Below are positions 1 through 5,770 of a DNA stretch of 6,339 bases, one piece after another. Below the pieces are notes generated by a model. That model was not told where the DNA came from. It searched no databases and saw nothing but the letters and a program-made list of their open reading frames with translations. The position numbers and the translations under genes are program-made. Source of the stretch: Dysgonamonadaceae bacterium. Its GTDB lineage: Bacteria; Bacteroidota; Bacteroidia; Bacteroidales; Azobacteroidaceae. The stretch spans positions 1 to 6,339 of the forward strand of contig JAISNS010000312.1 of the NCBI GenBank assembly GCA_031276105.1, read 5' to 3'. Every line of letters begins with the position of its first letter. Position 1 is the first letter of the stretch.

Positions 1-36
1 CAGTATGTAAAATATTAAATACAAAATATTTATTCT

Positions 37-54
37 TTTTTACCGGGGTAAAAA
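37..54. repeat. 18-bp inverted repeat upstream of the ECF sigma promoter
   Basis: TTTTTACC and GGTAAAAA are perfect 8-base inverted copies separated by GG. The element lies about 30 bp upstream of the -35 element of the sigma operon, where an activator or repressor could bind. It could also be the end of an upstream transcription unit, but no T-run follows it on the + strand (the next bases are A-rich), so it is a poor rightward terminator. Only the symmetry is seen; a regulatory role is a guess. Confidence 0.35.
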
Positions 55-85
55 TACGATGCCCTAAAAAAAATCGGGAACAAAC

Positions 86-112
86 TGTAACATTTTTCTT
101 TTTCACCCGTCT
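86..112 (+). promoter_or_regulatory. ECF-type promoter of the sigma operon (TGTAAC-N16-CGTC)
   Basis: TGTAAC at 86-91 and CGTC at 108-111 are separated by exactly 16 bases. This matches the -35/-10 architecture of ECF sigma promoters (for example B. subtilis SigW/SigX/SigM: TGWAAC, 16-17 bp, CGTM). It lies directly in front of an ECF sigma gene, which points to autoregulation. Transcription would start about 6-9 bases after the -10 element, near 117-121, leaving almost no leader before the ATG at 122. No other housekeeping-type promoter stands out in the 121 bp available. Confidence 0.65.
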
Positions 113-121
113 TTAAAAAAC

Positions 122-625
122 ATGAAGCATGATATATTCAGAAAACAGATACTTCCAATAGTTGACAAGTTGTTCCGCTTGGCTTTGAACATAACGGGAA
201 ACAAACAGGATGCGGAAGATGTTGTTCAAGATACCTTGTTTCATGTGTGGCAAAAAAAGGAAAAATGGGATTCCATTCAAAGCATAGAAGCTTACTGTTT
301 TCGGTCAACACGGAATATTGCGCTGAATAAGATTGCTTTAAAAGATAATCGGCAGGAACCGATTCCTGATAATTTCGATATTGTAGAACAAAAGTCCAGT
401 TCACAGGACCGGCTTGAAGAAGAAGAGCAAACAGTGATGCTGGAAAAATGTATCGAACAATTACCCGAAAAACAACGGACGGTTTTCCAACTCAGAACAG
501 TAGAAGGGTTTTCTTACAAACAAATAGCAGAAGTATTGAATATCCCGGAAGAACAGGTAAAAGTGAATCTGTTCCGGTCCCGGCAAAAACTAAAAGAATT
601 TTTCAATGAACACACAAGAGATTAA
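122..625 (+). CDS. ECF-family RNA polymerase sigma factor (sigma-70 family)
   Basis: A 167-residue alternative sigma factor, the usual length for the ECF family. It would bind core RNA polymerase and direct it to ECF-type promoters. Region 2 covers about residues 10-75, with the conserved DAEDVVQDT stretch (30-38) and the following HVWQKKEKW. Region 4 covers about 108-160: the ELPxxxR-like LPEKQRTVFQLR (114-125), then the helix-turn-helix GFSYKQIAEVLNIPEEQVKVNLFRSRQKLK. Sigma region 3 is absent, as expected. The ATG at 122 fits the family N-terminus (MKxxxFRKxILPxxDKLFRLAL). There is no Shine-Dalgarno sequence, and the ATG may be almost at the 5' end of the mRNA. The 3' end overlaps the next gene by 20 bases, implying translational coupling with its presumed membrane inhibitor. 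Family assignment is secure; stimulus and regulon cannot be read from the sequence. Confidence 0.95.
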   Translation: MKHDIFRKQILPIVDKLFRLALNITGNKQDAEDVVQDTLFHVWQKKEKWDSIQSIEAYCFRSTRNIALNKIALKDNRQEPIPDNFDIVEQKSSSQDRLEEEEQTVMLEKCIEQLPEKQRTVFQLRTVEGFSYKQIAEVLNIPEEQVKVNLFRSRQKLKEFFNEHTRD

Positions 626-1094
626 ACAATTGTTGGAACGTTATTGGGTCTGCAAAACTTCGTTGGAAGAAGAACAGTACTTGTTTGCCTTCTTTTCGGG
701 GAATGAACTTCCCGAAGACATGAAAATCTATCAACCTTTATTTGCTTTAATAAACAGGCAATCGGCAATAAAAGCGCCTAAAAGATTGATAAACCGGATA
801 ACCGAACCTCTAAAACCGCCATTTTATCCGGCGATGAAAATAGCTGCTTCTGTGCTGATTTTGCTTACTGTCGGAGTGGGTTTTTATACACACTATCAAC
901 AGGAAAAACAAATGGACAGGATATTTACGGATACATGCGCCGATCCTCAAGATGCCGTAAAAGAAACCGAACGAGTGATAGCAAAAGTATCGTCGGTTCT
1001 GCAATTGATTGAAAAAAAGAATATTTGGAATGAAACACTTGATTCCGTCAGGCAGGAAAAAACGGATTTTTTACATAAAAAATTACAGAAATGA
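606..1094 (+). CDS. Single-pass membrane protein, probable anti-sigma factor
   Basis: A 162-residue protein with a soluble N-terminal part (1-75), one hydrophobic segment at about 77-95 (MKIAASVLILLTVGVGFY) and a C-terminal part of some 65 residues. There is no signal peptide, so the N-terminus is probably cytoplasmic and the C-terminus periplasmic. This topology and its position right behind an ECF sigma gene, overlapping it by 20 bases, fit an anti-sigma factor. The N-terminal LLERYWVCKTSLEEEQYLFAFF and the C-terminal DPQDAVKETERVIAKVSSVL resemble, from memory, a Bacteroidales family that recurs after ECF sigma genes. It is not a FecR: it is much shorter and lacks that large periplasmic domain. 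It also lacks the HxxxCxxC zinc motif of ZAS anti-sigma factors. The anti-sigma role is inferred from context and topology, not from a recognised domain. Confidence 0.75.
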   Translation: MNTQEIKQLLERYWVCKTSLEEEQYLFAFFSGNELPEDMKIYQPLFALINRQSAIKAPKRLINRITEPLKPPFYPAMKIAASVLILLTVGVGFYTHYQQEKQMDRIFTDTCADPQDAVKETERVIAKVSSVLQLIEKKNIWNETLDSVRQEKTDFLHKKLQK

Positions 1095-1594
1095 AAAAAA
1101 TCGTATGCTTCGGGTTATTGGCTACTCTTGTATCTTTATCTTCTCCTGCGCAAACGCCGGCAACTGTTTTCCTTGAAAAATACGGAACGGAAGATAACCT
1201 CCAAGCAATATCTATCGGTGAAAAAATGTTTGACCGGATCAAGGAACAGGATTTAGGCTCGCCGGAATTATTAAATGCAATCGAAGGACTGGAAAATATA
1301 CAAATAATTGCCTCGAAAGATACGGATTTAAGCAAAGAATATTATAATGCGGCCTGCTTGATTATGGAAAAATCAAAAGATTTAACGGAAGTTTATTCCG
1401 TCAAAAACGATAATTTACAGTTGCTTGTCAAAGTGAGAGAAACGAAAGGCGTTATTAATGAATTGATTATAGTGTCGGAAGATTCGAAAGGATTTAGCTT
1501 GATAAACTTGACCGGGGATATTGATTTAGAACTTCTGGCCGGATATTCTTCTTCGTTGAATTTTGAGGAATTAAAAAAATTACCGGATAATTGA
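1091..1594 (+). CDS. DUF4252 family secreted protein
   Basis: A 167-residue exported protein. Residues 1-20 form a signal peptide: KK, a hydrophobic core, then SSPA followed by Q21, a plausible signal peptidase I site. Cys6 lies inside the hydrophobic core and is not a lipobox, so this copy does not look like a lipoprotein. The mature part (about 147 residues) fits DUF4252 in layout, with an early helix-rich segment, then YYNAACLIMEKSKDLTEVYSVKNDNLQLLVKV and the closing INLTGDIDLELLAGYSSSLNF. DUF4252 genes commonly accompany ECF sigma operons in Bacteroidota; their function is unknown. The start codon overlaps the previous stop as ATGA, so the gene is translationally coupled to the probable anti-sigma gene. 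A plausible role is an envelope sensor or effector of this sigma system, but nothing in the sequence proves it. Confidence 0.85.
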   Translation: MKKIVCFGLLATLVSLSSPAQTPATVFLEKYGTEDNLQAISIGEKMFDRIKEQDLGSPELLNAIEGLENIQIIASKDTDLSKEYYNAACLIMEKSKDLTEVYSVKNDNLQLLVKVRETKGVINELIIVSEDSKGFSLINLTGDIDLELLAGYSSSLNFEELKKLPDN

Positions 1595-1645
1595 TAATTT
1601 ATAAAATACTATTTCTTTTAGACTAACTTTTTTGATTAAAACGGT

Positions 1646-1679
1646 GAAAAACGGCAGGACGCGAGTTCCGCCGTTTTTC
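1646..1679 (+). terminator. Intrinsic terminator of the sigma operon
   Basis: GAAAAACGGC (1646-1655) pairs perfectly with GCCGTTTTTC (1670-1679). Past a bulged A, GGA pairs with TCC, closing a 7-base loop (CGCGAGT). The descending arm ends in a T-run and is followed by more T-rich sequence (TATTTTATCC). It lies 51 bp after the DUF4252 stop. On the other strand it also presents a T-rich tail, so it may stop leftward transcripts coming from dusB, whose stop lies 211 bp away with no better hairpin between. Confidence 0.85.
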
Positions 1680-1732
1680 TATTTTATCCGTAAACTGTTG
1701 AAAATGAAAGTAAAAGTTATGGCACAAGAAAA

Positions 1733-1790
1733 AGGGAATTCTCACGAACTCCCTAATCCAATCTTTGTTAACCTTAAATCTAATACTATT
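1733..1790 (+). promoter_or_regulatory. Orphan 5' leader resembling that of SusC-type receptor genes
   Basis: AGGGAATTC (1733-1741) pairs with GAACTCCCT (1746-1754) around a TCAC loop, 8 of 9 positions pairing. A T/A-rich run follows (CTTTGTTAACCTTAAATC, ending TAATACTATT) directly before an ATG at 1791. From memory this hairpin plus AATCTAATACTATT-ATG pattern is a recurrent leader of TonB-dependent receptor (SusC-like) genes in Bacteroidales. Here only a 20-codon ORF follows. The hairpin is seen directly; the kinship to receptor leaders is recollection and untested. No convincing TAnnTTTG promoter precedes it. Confidence 0.45.
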
Positions 1791-1853
1791 ATGAAAAAAC
1801 TACGGAGCAAAGATAAGACTTATATTGAATTACTTCCAAATTTTTTCGACTAA
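1791..1853 (+). pseudogene. 20-codon ORF, likely remnant of a SusC/TonB-dependent receptor N-terminus
   Basis: An ATG at the expected place after the leader opens a 20-residue reading frame, MKKLRSKDKTYIELLPNFFD, ended by TAA. The basic MKKLRSK start resembles the residues that precede the signal peptide in many Bacteroidales SusC-like proteins, but no hydrophobic signal sequence, plug or barrel follows. The next 37 bp to the dusB stop are AT-rich and carry nothing recognisable. The simplest reading is the stub left after deletion of a receptor gene. It could instead be a small expressed peptide or a leader peptide. No partner SusD-like gene is present in the window. Confidence 0.4.
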
Positions 1854-1890
1854 AAAATGTTAATTAAATGCTATTTATTGCAAAAAGATA

Positions 1891-2865
1891 TTAAACCGGA
1901 GAAATATCATCCATAATGGCAAATAATTCGTCAACCGTATTGGCTCTTAACAGGGCTACTCGCGTCGGTTTGAAATCCGGGATACCTTTGAATAACGGAC
2001 TTGCAGCAATATGTCGCCGGCAATGTAAGATGCCTCGTCTTTCGTCTAAGCGGGCAACGCTTTGCCGAATTTGCCTCTTAAGAATAGCTAAATAATAGCC
2101 AAAAGGTTCTGCCGACAGTTTTTCGCCCTGTTTCAGAAAATATTTTACTTCCCTGAAAATCCAGGGAGCGCCGATACTTCCACGTCCGATCATGACTGCA
2201 TCGACTCCATAACGGTCGAATGCTTGTTTGCACAATTCGGGAGAAGTAATATCGCCGTTGCCGATAACCGGGATATACATCCTCGGATTGTTTTTTACTT
2301 CGCCGATCAACGACCAGTCGGCTTCGCCTGCGTACATCTGCGAACGGGTACGGCCATGAACGGCTATCGCCGCAATACCGCAATCTTGCAGACTTTCGGC
2401 TAAATCAACGATAATCTTACTGTCATTGTCCCATCCCAAGCGGGTTTTTACCGTAACGGGAATCTTAACGGCTTTGACTGTTTCGCGGGTGATTTCCAAC
2501 ATTAATCCGGGATTACGCAACAAGCCGGCGCCTCCGCCTTTTCCGGCAACTTTTTTCACGGGACAACCGAAATTCAAATCTAAGATGTCGGCACGGGCTT
2601 CCTCACAAATCCGGGCGGCTTCGACCATTGTGGCCGGATCTTTCCCGTAAATCTGTATGGCCACCGGACGTTCCTTATCTTCTATGGCCAATTTTGCCTG
2701 CGTTTTATTCACCTGACGAATCAATGCGTCGCTCGAAATAAATTCCGTATAAACCAAATCAGCGCCATATTCTTTACACAACAGGCGGAAAGAAAGGTCG
2801 GTAACGTCTTCCATCGGAGCTAAAAAGACCGGGCAATCGTCAAATGTAATTGTACCAATTTTCAT
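1891..2865 (-). CDS. dusB: tRNA-dihydrouridine synthase, DusB type
   Basis: An FMN- and NADPH-dependent enzyme that reduces uridines of tRNA to dihydrouridine (D-loop; U17 for E. coli DusB). From the ATG at 2865 it has 324 residues, normal for DusB. The N-terminal TIM barrel shows PVFLAPMEDVTD (12-23), the substrate-strand motif TEFISSDAL, and the catalytic cysteine C101 in LNFGCPVKKVAGKGGGAGLL. FMN/substrate residues follow: K139 in TVKTR, H170 in AVHGRT, NGD at 203-205 and IGRG at 226-229. The C-terminal helical tRNA-binding part ends with RRHIAASPLFKGIPDFKPTRVALLRA. An upstream in-frame ATG at 2994 would add 43 residues foreign to the family and resembling another protein, so I chose 2865, where MKIGTITFDDCPVFLAPMEDVTD fits Bacteroidales DusB. 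It is transcribed away from pheT and appears monocistronic in this window. Confidence 0.93.
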   Translation of the reverse strand: MKIGTITFDDCPVFLAPMEDVTDLSFRLLCKEYGADLVYTEFISSDALIRQVNKTQAKLAIEDKERPVAIQIYGKDPATMVEAARICEEARADILDLNFGCPVKKVAGKGGGAGLLRNPGLMLEITRETVKAVKIPVTVKTRLGWDNDSKIIVDLAESLQDCGIAAIAVHGRTRSQMYAGEADWSLIGEVKNNPRMYIPVIGNGDITSPELCKQAFDRYGVDAVMIGRGSIGAPWIFREVKYFLKQGEKLSAEPFGYYLAILKRQIRQSVARLDERRGILHCRRHIAASPLFKGIPDFKPTRVALLRANTVDELFAIMDDISPV

Positions 2866-2873
2866 AAATGCAG

Positions 2874-2907
2874 CAAAGTTAGCATTAAATCTCCAATTAC
2901 ACACAAA
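2874..2907 (-). promoter_or_regulatory. Candidate dusB promoter (TTTG-N22-TAACTTTG)
   Basis: Read on the - strand, TAACTTTG (2881 to 2874) matches the Bacteroides -7 box TAnnTTTG exactly. A TTTG (2907 to 2904) stands 22 bases upstream as a possible -33 box, slightly farther than the usual 19-21. The box ends 8 bases before the ATG at 2865, so the mRNA leader would be only a few bases. The match is good but short motifs recur by chance in AT-rich DNA. Confidence 0.45.
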
Positions 2908-2916
2908 CGGATAAAA

Positions 2917-3034
2917 ATTGAGGTAGGGCGCCGATTGAATGTCCCCAGTACCGCCATAGATGCAATAACCGAGATGTTCGGAGAAGTGTATCATAGCGCT
3001 CTTCTAAAATTTTTTTACCCGCTGCACCCAAAAT
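2917..3034 (-). pseudogene. Possible frameshifted fragment of a GH51 alpha-L-arabinofuranosidase N-terminus
   Basis: On the - strand, the frame entered at 2994 reads IHFSEHLGYCIYGG, close to the N-terminal GH51 arabinofuranosidase signature that I recall as YGHF(A/S)EHLGxCIYGG. The preceding residues lie in another frame: AAGKKILEERY, ending at codon TAT 2995-2993. Joining them needs one base removed and one changed in TATGATACAC to give YGHF, with GKKI sitting where family members carry a short Gly/Lys/Ile stretch. After GG, the residues TGDIQSAPYLN only loosely echo the family's VGEDSxIPN. No catalytic region is present: a full enzyme is about 500 residues, this is about 40. It therefore looks like a decayed relic. 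The peptide similarity is seen; homology is inferred from memory and could be coincidence. Confidence 0.4.
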
Positions 3035-3044
3035 ACCAGCAAAT

Positions 3045-3140
3045 ATGCTATCTTTGCGCACGTCAAGGCTACAATATCCGTCCATAAACTTACAAATTAA
3101 TTGTTAAACAATAAATTGATTAAAGCTACAAAGATAGCAT
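3045..3140. repeat. 12-bp perfect inverted repeat with 72-bp spacer, each arm containing TATCTTTG
   Basis: ATGCTATCTTTG at 3045-3056 recurs inverted as CAAAGATAGCAT at 3129-3140. Each arm contains TATCTTTG, a match to the Bacteroides -7 box, facing into the spacer: rightward from the left arm (toward pheT) and leftward from the right arm (toward dusB). Neither has a TTTG or TTG at the usual -33 distance. The arms may be alternative weak promoters, regulator half-sites or the ends of an invertible segment; only the repeat itself is certain. Confidence 0.4.
3095..3117. repeat. Imperfect AT-rich palindrome (operator-like)
   Basis: AATTAATTGTT and AACAATAAATT are inverted copies around a central A (10 of 11 pairs match; the core ATTGTTAAACAAT is perfect). 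It lies between the two TATCTTTG arms in the dusB-pheT spacer. It could bind a dimeric regulator, but AT-rich palindromes of this size also occur by chance. Confidence 0.3.
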
Positions 3141-3200
3141 TTGTACGTGAGAGTACGGTAGTAAACGTGATGGGGTGGCCTTGATTTTTATTTCACACGC

Positions 3201-3231
3201 TTGGAAAATCTGAGTTTTTCATCTAATTTTG
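3201..3231 (+). promoter_or_regulatory. pheT promoter (TTG-N20-TAATTTTG)
   Basis: TTG at 3201-3203 and TAATTTTG at 3224-3231 are 20 bases apart, matching the Bacteroides primary-sigma consensus (-33 TTTG, 19-21 bp, -7 TAnnTTTG). Transcription would start about 4-6 bases after the box, giving an mRNA leader of roughly 25 bases. That is too short for a T-box or an attenuator peptide, so pheT does not appear to be attenuation-controlled here. Confidence 0.65.
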
Positions 3232-3261
3232 CCGAGCATTTTTGAACAAATTACATAACGC

Positions 3262-5724
3262 ATGAATATTTCTTATAATTGGTTAAAGGACTATTTGCCA
3301 ACGGCTTTATCGTCGGAAGCGATCGCAGAAGCGCTAACTTCGATCGGCTTGGAAACCGGAAGCATAAAAGAAATCGAAGCCATTAAAGGCGGATTAAAAG
3401 GCTTGGTAATCGGGCAGGTATTAACTTGTGAGCCGCATCCCGATTCGGATCACCTGCATGTAACAACGGTAGATACCGGTTCGGGCGAACCGCTGCAAAT
3501 TGTTTGCGGAGCGCCGAATGTAGCAGCCGGACAAAAAGTAGTGGTCGCCACGGTCGGCACACAGTTATATTCCGGGGAAGAATCGTTTACCATCAAAAAA
3601 TCCAAAATCCGGGGCGTAGAATCCAACGGAATGATTTGCGCCGAAGACGAAATCGGTATCGGAACCAGCCACGAAGGAATTATCGTTTTACCCCACGACG
3701 CAACAACCGGACTCCCGGCCAAAGACTATTACAAAGTCGAAAGCGATTACGTACTGGAAGTGGACATTACACCCAACCGAATCGACGCCGCTTCACACTA
3801 CGGCGTTGCCCGCGATTTGGCAGCCTGTTTATCTGTAAACCAATCCCCCTGTTTCGCCCGCAAGCCCAGTGTCGAAACATTCAAAATAGACGACCCCACT
3901 CCGGCAATAACGGTAGAAGTCGAAAATACCGAAGCCTGTCCGCGCTATTCGGGAGTAACCCTGAAAAACCTGACAGTCAAAGAAAGCCCCGACTGGTTGA
4001 AAAAACGTCTGGAAACCATCGGACTTCGACCCATTAACAATGTCGTGGACATTACCAACTACATCCTGCACGAAACCGGACAACCGCTTCATGCTTTTGA
4101 TTTACGGGAAATTAAAGGAAATAAAGTTATCGTCAAAACGCTTCCCGAAGGAACGCCATTCGTTACTTTAGACAGCATCGAAAGAAAACTGTCGGACAAA
4201 GATTTAATGATCTGCAACAGCGAAGGAGGCATGTGTATCGGCGGAGTATTCGGCGGACTTCATTCGGGCGTTACCGAATCGACCCGCGACATATTCCTCG
4301 AATCGGCCTGTTTCAATCCTGCATGGATTCGTAAAACCGCCCGTTTCCACGGATTAAATACGGACGCCTCCTTCCGTTTCGAACGGGGAACCGACCCGAA
4401 CAACACGCTTTATGTATTGAAACGGGCAGCCCTGATGATTAAAGAAGTTGCCGGCGGAAGCATCACAGGCGAAATCCAAGACATTTACCCGATAAAACAA
4501 CCGAACCGGACTGTCGAATTGAACCTCCGGAAAGCCGCTAACTTAATCGGCAAAGAAATTCCGGTCGAAACGATCGAAACAATCCTGAAAAGCCTTGAAA
4601 TTGAAATTACAAATAAACAGGAAACCGGTTGGACATTAAGCATCCCTACTTACCGGGTCGATGTAACCCGCGAAGTGGATGTGGTCGAAGATATACTCCG
4701 CATTTACGGCTACAACAATATAGAAACGCACGAGGAAGTGAAATCCAATTTGTCGTATGAAACGGAAATCGACCGGAGCCACAAATTGCAAAACAGTATC
4801 TCCGAACAACTTACCGGAGCCGGCTTTAACGAAATCCTAAACAATTCGTTGACTTCGGCCGCTTATTACGAAGATTTAACTGCTTATCCGAAAAGTAACT
4901 GCGTAGTGTTGCAAAATCCGATAAGCGCCGAATTGGGCGTTATGCGTCAAACCCTGTTATTCGGCGGATTAGAATCGATCGAATATAACCGCAACCGCAA
5001 ACATCCGGACGTGAAATTCTATGAATTTGGAAACACCTACGCCCTTTTCCCGGAAAAACAAAAGGAAGATAACTACTTGTCGGCTGTCAAAGAAGCATTT
5101 AAATTATCATTGTGGCTAACGGGACATTCGGTCGTCAACAACTGGGCGCATCCGGACGAAAAGACATCCGTTTACGAACTAAAAGCTTACGTAGAAAACA
5201 TTTTGCTTCGCTTGGGCGTCAGCCGGAAAAAGATAATCTACAAACCGTTCGACAGCGATATTTTTTCGGCAGCCTTGTCCGTCGAAACCGTGGCCGGCCG
5301 GCAATTGGGCGCTTTGGGAATCCTGCAAAAAGGAATTTGCAGGAAATTCGATATCAATGCCGAAGTCTATTTCGCCGAACTGGACTGGGATTGCCTGATG
5401 AAAGAAAACAAAAATTCCCGGATTAAATATTCCGAAATAACCAAATTTCCCTCCGTAAAAAGAGATTTAGCTTTGCTGATCGACAAAAATATCACCTTTG
5501 CCGACATCGAAAAAATTGCTTTCCAAACCGACAAAAAACTGTTGAAAGAAGTAAACCTGTTCGACGTTTACGAAGGCAAGAATTTACCGGAAGGCAAAAA
5601 ATCATACGCCGTAAGCTTTACGTTGCAAGACGAAGAAAAAACATTGACTGACAAACAAATAGAATCGCTCATGTTGCGCATCCGGAAAAATCTGGAAGAG
5701 AAGTTAAACGCACAACTACGATAA
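3262..5724 (+). CDS. pheT: Phenylalanine--tRNA ligase beta subunit
   Basis: Beta subunit of the cytoplasmic alpha2beta2 enzyme that charges tRNA-Phe with phenylalanine and edits mis-charged tyrosine. Its 820 residues are full length. Domains in order: an N-terminal B1 segment (MNISYNWLKDYLP); an EMAP/OB-like tRNA-binding domain at about 40-155 (HPDSDHLHVTTVDTG, CGAPNVAAGQKV); the B3/B4 editing domain at about 215-395, with H277 in GQPLHAFD and E339 in GVTES at the expected editing-pocket places; B5 at about 415-485 (IPTYRVDVTREVDVVEDILRIYGY); the catalytic-like core (about 495-710); and a C-terminal FDX-ACB anticodon-binding domain (727-820, KFPSVKRDLALLID). No frameshift or missing domain is visible. 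The alpha-subunit gene pheS is not adjacent, a split found in Bacteroidota. The AUG at 3262 is the family start, and it is preceded by an A-rich leader instead of a Shine-Dalgarno sequence. Confidence 0.98.
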   Translation: MNISYNWLKDYLPTALSSEAIAEALTSIGLETGSIKEIEAIKGGLKGLVIGQVLTCEPHPDSDHLHVTTVDTGSGEPLQIVCGAPNVAAGQKVVVATVGTQLYSGEESFTIKKSKIRGVESNGMICAEDEIGIGTSHEGIIVLPHDATTGLPAKDYYKVESDYVLEVDITPNRIDAASHYGVARDLAACLSVNQSPCFARKPSVETFKIDDPTPAITVEVENTEACPRYSGVTLKNLTVKESPDWLKKRLETIGLRPINNVVDITNYILHETGQPLHAFDLREIKGNKVIVKTLPEGTPFVTLDSIERKLSDKDLMICNSEGGMCIGGVFGGLHSGVTESTRDIFLESACFNPAWIRKTARFHGLNTDASFRFERGTDPNNTLYVLKRAALMIKEVAGGSITGEIQDIYPIKQPNRTVELNLRKAANLIGKEIPVETIETILKSLEIEITNKQETGWTLSIPTYRVDVTREVDVVEDILRIYGYNNIETHEEVKSNLSYETEIDRSHKLQNSISEQLTGAGFNEILNNSLTSAAYYEDLTAYPKSNCVVLQNPISAELGVMRQTLLFGGLESIEYNRNRKHPDVKFYEFGNTYALFPEKQKEDNYLSAVKEAFKLSLWLTGHSVVNNWAHPDEKTSVYELKAYVENILLRLGVSRKKIIYKPFDSDIFSAALSVETVAGRQLGALGILQKGICRKFDINAEVYFAELDWDCLMKENKNSRIKYSEITKFPSVKRDLALLIDKNITFADIEKIAFQTDKKLLKEVNLFDVYEGKNLPEGKKSYAVSFTLQDEEKTLTDKQIESLMLRIRKNLEEKLNAQLR

Positions 5725-5770
5725 TCTTTTATCTAAAATCTTATAAACCGTAAAATTATATATTGAAATC

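Larger units (their letters stand above)
2866..3261. other. dusB-pheT intergenic region (396 bp)
   Basis: This divergent intergenic region is long for two housekeeping genes and holds no intact gene. From left to right it holds the dusB promoter candidate, a short fragment resembling GH51 arabinofuranosidase (- strand), the left arm of a 12-bp inverted repeat, an AT-rich palindrome, the right arm, a stretch (about 3141-3200) with nothing recognisable, and the pheT promoter. A 62-codon - strand frame (2897-3085) overlaps the GH51-like fragment but shows no family of its own. Confidence 0.7.

Noticed and set aside
10..31. AT-only inverted repeat AAATATT / AATATTT near the left edge as a terminator
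   Set aside because: There is no G-C pair in the stem. The T-rich stretch after it is suggestive, but the structure would be very weak and the upstream gene is not visible.
1632..1853. 73-codon frame starting from TTG that covers the terminator and the orphan leader
   Set aside because: It runs through the terminator hairpin and the leader hairpin, begins at a non-ATG codon, and shows no protein-like pattern. Only its last 20 codons, from the ATG at 1791, are worth noting.
1840..1858. Hairpin ATTTTTT-CGACT-AAAAAAT as a terminator for dusB or the small ORF
   Set aside because: The stem has only A-T pairs and no T-run follows it on either strand, so it is unlikely to terminate transcription.
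2866..2994. N-terminal extension of DusB from the ATG at 2994
   Set aside because: DusB proteins begin at the MKIG...PVFLAPMEDVTD segment. The extra 43 residues are unlike the family, and a -7 box lies within the extension.
2897..3085. 62-codon - strand frame as a small gene upstream of dusB
   Set aside because: No recognisable family. Its second half is out of frame with the more convincing GH51-like peptide, and it overlaps promoter-like sequence.
3232..3261. T-box riboswitch or Phe-rich leader peptide controlling pheT
   Set aside because: The leader predicted from the pheT promoter is only about 25 bases, with no room for such structures and no Phe codon run.
3504..4037. Long overlapping frame inside pheT encoding an Arg-rich protein
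   Set aside because: It is a shadow of the pheT coding sequence in another frame. Its Arg/Pro/Asn-rich composition is typical of an out-of-frame reading.
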